Source: Dehalococcoidales bacterium (GTDB lineage: Bacteria; Chloroflexota; Dehalococcoidia; Dehalococcoidales; Fen-1064). From it: a stretch of 6,714 bases of DNA. Numbering within the stretch: position 1 is the stretch's first letter; every line of letters starts with the position of its first letter. This document shows positions 1-3,579 of this stretch, piece by piece. Location: contig JAQTOJ010000108.1 in NCBI GenBank assembly GCA_028713395.1, forward strand, positions 1-6,714, in the 5' to 3' direction. The notes under the pieces are model-generated. The model had not been told where the DNA came from. It ran no database searches and saw only the letters and a program-made list of their open reading frames with translations. The position numbers and the translations under genes are program-made.

Positions 1-1070
1 ATCGCTTCCAGGTTGGCGGCCAGCGCCGCCAACGATTGTGTGGTCTCGTCGTGTAGTTCTCGGGCAATACGTTTACGTTCTTCTTCCTGAATGGAATAGA
101 GCTGGTTCAAAAGCTCGCCGCGCACCTGGTCCTGCTGCTGCACCTGCTGGTGCAAACGGGCGTTCTCAATGGCGATAGCCACCTGCGTGCTGATGTTGGT
201 CAACAGGTCAATATCCTGCCGGGTGAAGGTGCGGCTGCCGTGGCTGGCGATGTTCAACACCCCCAGTATCTTGTGTTTCACGGCCAGCGGCACGCTGATG
301 AAGGCTTTGAGCCCTTCCGCTTTGACTAAATCCGGGTGCAGCGTGCGTTTATCTTTGCCGATATCCTTGAGTAAAATGCTCTTACCTTTTTTCGCTACGA
401 TGCCCGCGATGCCTTCACCGGGGCGGCAAGTAGTTCCCCTCACATATTTTTTAGATAAACCGCGGTAAACATGGTAGCGGTAGACCTGCTTGGCTTCGTC
501 CCAGAGCATAATCCCGCCGGTATCCGCCTTGAGCATTTCCAGGCTTTTATCCAGCGCGCTGGCGAGCACAGTATCCAGGTCTAAAGATTGCCCGACTGCC
601 CCGGCGATTCTGTTCAAGGCCACCAGATTCTCGTGGGCTTCTTGAATCTGTATCTCCAGGTGTTTGGCGTCGGTCACGTCACGTAATAATTCCACGATGT
701 AAGCCACATTACCCTTGAGGTCGAAAATCGGTGCGGCGATGATGTCCAGGTAACGGGTTTGCTCTTTGCCGTTTACCTCATAAACGTGCCCGTGGGTGGC
801 GCGCGCCGGCTTACCGGTTTCCCAGACGATCTTGATCGGGCACTCATGGCGGGGTGGTTTACATAATTCCGGTAGTCCATGAGAAACATCGTAGCAATAT
901 TTTCCTATGACTTCATCGCTTTCTATTTGATGGCGGGTATAAAAAGCGCGGTTTGCCTGCAAAATGTGGGAATCTTTATCGATGACGATCAGTTCGTCTT
1001 CCAGACCATCGATCACCGCCTGGAGGTAAACACTATCGGCGGTTTTCATGGCAGGCGCGGTTTTTCCCAT
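1..1070 (-). CDS. Sensor histidine kinase, PAS-GAF-HisKA_3 (C-terminus cut by window edge)
   Basis: My own reverse-strand translation gives 356 uninterrupted codons from ATG at 1070 to the window edge. The start is supported by AGAGG five bases upstream. Domain order: a PAS sensor domain at about residues 13-135 (strand DELIVIDKD, closing strand VELLRDVTDAK), a GAF domain at about 160-303 (PGEGIAGIVAKKGK, ISVPLAVKHKILGVLNIAS), a Gln-rich helical linker, then a HisKA_3 dimerisation/phosphoacceptor box, EEERKRIARELHDE, with His340 as the expected phosphorylated residue. The HATPase domain must lie beyond base 1. HisKA_3 kinases (NarX/DegS/LiaS type) usually phosphorylate a LuxR/NarL-type response regulator, which may be encoded next to it outside the window. 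There is no membrane segment or signal peptide in the visible part, so it is probably cytoplasmic, sensing a soluble or redox signal. The PAS domain carries three cysteines (59, 70, 77). The ligand is unknown. Family assignment is firm; the partner is inference. Confidence 0.5.
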   Translation of the reverse strand, partial: MGKTAPAMKTADSVYLQAVIDGLEDELIVIDKDSHILQANRAFYTRHQIESDEVIGKYCYDVSHGLPELCKPPRHECPIKIVWETGKPARATHGHVYEVNGKEQTRYLDIIAAPIFDLKGNVAYIVELLRDVTDAKHLEIQIQEAHENLVALNRIAGAVGQSLDLDTVLASALDKSLEMLKADTGGIMLWDEAKQVYRYHVYRGLSKKYVRGTTCRPGEGIAGIVAKKGKSILLKDIGKDKRTLHPDLVKAEGLKAFISVPLAVKHKILGVLNIASHGSRTFTRQDIDLLTNISTQVAIAIENARLHQQVQQQDQVRGELLNQLYSIQEEERKRIARELHDETTQSLAALAANLEA

Positions 1071-1100
1071 TTCAACCTCTTGCCGTATTTCTCTGGTTTT

Positions 1101-1106
1101 ATTATA
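1101..1106 (-). promoter_or_regulatory. Candidate -10 box of the histidine kinase gene
   Basis: The minus strand reads TATAAT, a perfect -10 box, about 31 bases upstream of the kinase ATG. It would give a leader of roughly 25 bases that contains the AGAGG ribosome site. No good -35 hexamer is seen at 16-18 bases upstream, so it may need an activator or be a chance match. It suggests the kinase can be transcribed separately from the cupin upstream. Confidence 0.5.
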
Positions 1107-1175
1107 CACAAAACAGGGTTAACAGGCATCTGCGTCTAAAAACCGGCGGCAGGAAACGGGTAACTAATTGAATAT

Positions 1176-1538
1176 TCAGGCGCGGCCGTAGTCGTCAGCC
1201 AACCGCTGGACGTCATCCAGTTCCGGCGTCGAGACCTCGAACAATATCGTGTCCTCCACCGCTTCCAGTCGGTGCCTTTTTAGCGGCTCGATGCGGACAC
1301 AATCGCCGGTCTTCAAGGTCAGCGCGGTCATTTCCTTTTCATTTGTACCCAGCCGGACGATGAGTTGTCCGCTCTGGATATACATGCTTTCATCTTTGTG
1401 CAAATGATATTGCAGGCTCAACTTACAGCCTTTTTTGATGAAAAGTACTTTGCCGGCGTATTTATCGGTGTGGGAAAAAATCAATTCGTAGCCCCAGGGT
1501 TTTTCAACTCTGACAGGGCGGTTAGGTTTAGAATTCAC
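1176..1538 (-). CDS. Single-domain cupin, mannose-6-phosphate isomerase type II-like
   Basis: The 120-residue protein is one double-stranded beta-helix cupin. It matches the C-terminal domain of type II mannose-6-phosphate isomerase/mannose-1-phosphate guanylyltransferase enzymes: the N-terminal VEKPWGYE signature (residues 11-18), cupin motif 1 in LSLQYHLHKDE with metal ligands likely His45, His47 and Glu50, motif 2 with His89 (PLKRHRLEA), and the family's typical C-terminal ending DDYGR. The nucleotidyltransferase half is absent, so the likely role is sugar-phosphate isomerisation or binding in the cytoplasm. The substrate cannot be read from the sequence. The start codon is GTG at 1538. 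An in-frame stop lies only about 24 bases upstream and there is no ATG before the conserved region, so GTG is the only reasonable choice. GGAG lies 11 bases upstream, a slightly long spacing. It has its own promoter at 1596-1624 and is separated from the kinase by 105 bases with no clear terminator. Confidence 0.5.
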   Translation of the reverse strand: MNSKPNRPVRVEKPWGYELIFSHTDKYAGKVLFIKKGCKLSLQYHLHKDESMYIQSGQLIVRLGTNEKEMTALTLKTGDCVRIEPLKRHRLEAVEDTILFEVSTPELDDVQRLADDYGRA

Positions 1539-1595
1539 GTGAACAGTGTCTCCAAAGTATCACTTCTAGATTACTTACATTTCTGACATTGATTT

Positions 1596-1624
1596 ATTGT
1601 AAACTACGTGCCGGGCTTTTTCAA
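1596..1624 (-). promoter_or_regulatory. Sigma70-type promoter of the cupin gene
   Basis: On the minus strand there is a -35 TTGAAA (1624-1619), a 17-base spacer, and a -10 TACAAT (1601-1596). Each hexamer differs from consensus at one position. Predicted transcription start is near 1589, giving a leader of about 50 bases before the GTG at 1538. It lies back-to-back with the promoter at 1655-1683. Confidence 0.5.
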
Positions 1625-1639
1625 TGCTTTTATTAGCGT

Positions 1640-1668
1640 AACTGGACATATCAGTTTACAGTTGTAAA
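1640..1668. promoter_or_regulatory. Dyad and short repeats in the divergent intergenic region (possible operator)
   Basis: AACTG (1640-1644) is followed by its inverse CAGTT (1652-1656), and CAGTT recurs at 1659-1663 with a 7-base period. TTTACA-GT-TGTAAA (1655-1668) is a perfect 6-2-6 inverted repeat that coincides with the -35 box of the rightward promoter. TTGTAAAC also occurs at 1597-1604, overlapping the -10 box of the leftward promoter. This arrangement suits a repressor acting on both promoters, but AT-rich promoter DNA can give such matches by chance. No regulator is identified. Confidence 0.5.
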
Positions 1669-1683
1669 AACGAGATGTAGAAT
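1655..1683 (+). promoter_or_regulatory. Sigma70-type promoter of the membrane-protein gene
   Basis: A -35 TTTACA (1655-1660), a 17-base spacer and a -10 TAGAAT (1678-1683) form a good promoter. Transcription would start near 1690, about 46 bases before the ATG at 1736. The -35 box is one arm of a perfect inverted repeat. Confidence 0.5.
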
Positions 1684-1723
1684 AGGTTCACATATTGCCT
1701 TGATGACCGGAAAAAGCGTATTC

Positions 1724-1728
1724 GGAGG
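1724..1728 (+). promoter_or_regulatory. Ribosome-binding site that decides the start at 1736
   Basis: GGAGG sits 7 bases before ATG at 1736. The longer reading from TTG at 1700 or ATG at 1703 has no comparable site and would place this GGAGG inside the coding region, so the ATG at 1736 is preferred. Confidence 0.5.
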
Positions 1729-1735
1729 CGGTGAA

Positions 1736-2284
1736 ATGATACCGAATCAAGTTAACCCGGAAAATGACCTGGAGATATTGTTAACGGAATATCGCGAGCT
1801 ATGCCAGGACTGGCGGCAGCGTGATAAATATTTGCTCGATAAGCTAGGGGTGGCGGGTATTTTATTTGCGCTCATCGGTATTGCCGTCGGTGCTATACCA
1901 CCCGCGCACTCGGTAATCAGGATAGGGCTCCTGTTGGTCGGGGCATTTTTCTCTTTGCTCCTCTGCCTTTCCGTTACCAAGGATATCCTCTACCAGGACG
2001 GCACACAAAAGGTGCTGAGCCGATTGGCCTTGAAATTAGGTATACCGCAATTGACTCTGGGACTTTTCAACCAGACTGAAATCGCAACAATATTCTCTTC
2101 GGATGAAAATCTTGAATTCCTCAGAAAAATCAAAATCAGAGCAGGACAATCTACCGTCTCGTTCCTGCCGAAATGGGCGAGGAACTGGGCACAGGCGCAG
2201 CGCACCCTGATCTGGATACTTTTCTTTTATATCCTGTCTTTTCTGGTATTTATCGCTGCGGCGATTATTCTATTGGTCGGGTGA
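1736..2284 (+). CDS. Membrane protein of unknown family, 182 residues, three predicted membrane segments
   Basis: I do not recognise this protein. Counting from the ATG at 1736, a charged N-terminal helix (residues about 9-36, with EYRELCQDWRQRDKYLLDKL) precedes a tight membrane hairpin: segments at about 37-54 and 61-80 joined by a short GAIPPAHS turn. A loop of about 75 mostly polar residues (81-156) follows, then a last membrane segment at about 157-181 that runs almost to the C-terminus. Positive charges suggest that the N-terminus and the large loop face the cytoplasm. The helix-plus-two-membrane-segment start resembles small sensor-like or effector-like membrane modules in general layout only; I cannot name a family. 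It has its own promoter, is divergent from the cupin and convergent with the decarboxylase beta gene, so it is a single-gene unit. It is very likely a real gene; function unknown. Confidence 0.5.
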   Translation: MIPNQVNPENDLEILLTEYRELCQDWRQRDKYLLDKLGVAGILFALIGIAVGAIPPAHSVIRIGLLLVGAFFSLLLCLSVTKDILYQDGTQKVLSRLALKLGIPQLTLGLFNQTEIATIFSSDENLEFLRKIKIRAGQSTVSFLPKWARNWAQAQRTLIWILFFYILSFLVFIAAAIILLVG

Positions 2285-2292
2285 AAAATCAG

Positions 2293-3429
2293 TTACTTCA
2301 ACGCGGCCATGATCGCCAGCATGGCCGCGGCGGCCATAACGGAACCGATCTGACCGCCGGTATTCGCTCCCACGGCGTGGAACAGCAGGAAACTGCGGGG
2401 GTTGGCTTTTTGCCCTTCACGCTGCACCACACGGGCGGACACGGGGAAAGCCGATGTCCCGGCGGCGCCCAGCAGGGGATTGACCTTGCCTTTGGTAATG
2501 ACCCGCATTAATTTCCCCAGGGCTACCCCGGCAACTGTGTCCAGAGAGATCGCTACTGCTCCGAGGATGAAGATCAGGATGGTTTCCCATCTCAAGAAAT
2601 TGCCACCCAGCATGGAAGCCCCGATGCTCAAACCCAGGAACAAGGTCACGATATTCGCCAGCGTATGCTCCGAAACATCCACCAACCTGCCAACAACCCC
2701 GGATTCCCGCAGGAAATTGCCCAGCATGAGCATACCCATCAGCGGCGCCCCCATCGGGGCGATGAGTATGGTGAGCACGGCGCAGACCACCGGGAAAAGA
2801 ATTTTCACCGTCTTGGAAACCTTCTTTTCTCCGTAAGACATCAGGGTGGCGCGTTCTTTCTTGGTGGTCATGGCGCGCATGATCGGAGGTTGGATAATGG
2901 GTACGAGGGACATATAAGAATATGCCGCAATGGAGATCGCCGGCAACAGATCCCGCGCGAACTTGGAAGCCACATAAATCGCGGTCGGTCCGTCACAGGC
3001 GCCGATGACCGCGATGGAGATAGCTGATTCCCGGGAGAAGCCCAGCCCCAATGCCAGTAATAATGTCAGGAAGATACCGAACTGCCCCGCCGCCCCGAAG
3101 ATGAGCACCGAGGGATTGGCGAGCATCGGTCCGAAATCGATCATTGCCCCCAGTCCCACGAACAACAAACAGGGGAAAACTTCCGTGAGAATACCGGCGT
3201 TATAGATCAGGTTGATAATGCCGCCCTCGTTTTGGGCTGCCAGATTCGCCAGCGGCAGGTTGCCTAAAATGATCCCGAACCCGATCGGCACCAGCAACAT
3301 CGGCTCGATTTTTTTCACGACGGCCAGAAAAAGGAGCACACAGCCTATGCCCACCATCACGGCGGCCTGCCAGGTGACGGCGGCGAAGCCCTGGGTCAAA
3401 GCCTGGAGCGCGGAATTAAACAGTTCCAT
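2293..3429 (-). CDS. oadB: Na+-translocating decarboxylase, beta subunit (OadB/GcdB/MmdB family)
   Basis: This is a very hydrophobic 378-residue integral membrane protein, close to the usual length of the glutaconyl- or methylmalonyl-CoA decarboxylase beta subunits. Family signatures include IEPMLLVPIGFG (41-52), GACDGPTAIY (143-152) with the conserved Asp146, SYMSLVPIIQPPIM (171-184) with Tyr172, FPVSARVVQREGQKANP (328-344) and a C-terminal HAVGANTGGQIGS (351-363) with Asn356. In this family the beta subunit decarboxylates carboxybiotin and couples the reaction to Na+ export. Asp146 matches the essential Asp of Klebsiella OadB as I remember that alignment. The start has GAGGAG six bases upstream, inside the end of the small upstream gene, whose TAA touches this ATG. 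It is the last gene of the operon behind the ATPase. Which acyl substrate is served (oxaloacetate, methylmalonyl-CoA, glutaconyl-CoA or malonate) cannot be told, because no alpha or biotin carrier gene is in the window. Confidence 0.5.
   Translation of the reverse strand: MELFNSALQALTQGFAAVTWQAAVMVGIGCVLLFLAVVKKIEPMLLVPIGFGIILGNLPLANLAAQNEGGIINLIYNAGILTEVFPCLLFVGLGAMIDFGPMLANPSVLIFGAAGQFGIFLTLLLALGLGFSRESAISIAVIGACDGPTAIYVASKFARDLLPAISIAAYSYMSLVPIIQPPIMRAMTTKKERATLMSYGEKKVSKTVKILFPVVCAVLTILIAPMGAPLMGMLMLGNFLRESGVVGRLVDVSEHTLANIVTLFLGLSIGASMLGGNFLRWETILIFILGAVAISLDTVAGVALGKLMRVITKGKVNPLLGAAGTSAFPVSARVVQREGQKANPRSFLLFHAVGANTGGQIGSVMAAAAMLAIMAALK
2302..2329. repeat. Perfect 10-bp inverted repeat at the convergent gene ends
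   Basis: CGCGGCCATG and CATGGCCGCG are perfect inverse copies around an 8-base loop, within the last codons of the decarboxylase beta gene. A third GGCCAT at 2332-2337 allows a competing stem with ATGGCC at 2321-2326. On the minus strand a T5 run follows 13 bases after the stem (2284-2289 area), beyond the stop codon, so it is not a standard terminator, but it might slow converging polymerases. Repeated Met-Ala codons explain much of the symmetry. Confidence 0.5.
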
Positions 3430-3576
3430 TTACTTCTCCTCTTTCCCGGATTCTTCTTCTTTCTTATAAGGATAGAAGCGGGTGAGAAGGCGGATCACGC
3501 CGACCAGTATCAGCAGCGTGATAAAAGTGACACCCATGCCCATCAGCGTCATCGTGAGGCCGAAACTCCAGTCCAA
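3430..3576 (-). CDS. Small decarboxylase gamma-subunit-like membrane peptide (OadG-like), 48 residues
   Basis: Reverse-strand translation gives a peptide beginning MDWSFGLTMTLMGMGVTF (TTG read as Met), with one membrane segment at about residues 6-31, then RLLTRFYPYKK and an acidic/lysine tail ending at residue 48. The GLxMTLMGMGVTFxxLxxLVxxIRL pattern is typical of the N-terminal helix of OadG-type gamma subunits, which anchor and assemble the beta and alpha subunits. The start is TTG at 3576, set by GGGAGG six bases upstream. Internal ATGs would cut into the conserved helix and lack such a site. Only 3 bases separate it from the ATPase stop, and its TAA directly abuts the ATG of the beta gene. 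Canonical OadG has a longer Pro-rich linker and a C-terminal zinc-binding tail; both are missing here. The assignment rests on the helix pattern plus the position before the beta gene. Confidence 0.5.
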   Translation of the reverse strand: MDWSFGLTMTLMGMGVTFITLLILVGVIRLLTRFYPYKKEEESGKEEK

Positions 3577-3579
3577 GGT

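Noticed and set aside
879..1139. 86-residue plus-strand open frame over the kinase start
   Set aside because: Antisense to the PAS domain coding region, with no ribosome site or family features.
1138..1175. Possible terminator after the cupin gene (T5 run on the minus strand after a GC-rich stretch)
   Set aside because: The GC-rich stretch forms only a weak interrupted stem of about 4 base pairs, not enough to call a terminator.
1700..1735. Upstream start (TTG 1700 or ATG 1703) for the membrane protein
   Set aside because: GGAGG at 1724-1728 is ideally spaced for ATG 1736, and the extra 12 residues look like leader sequence.
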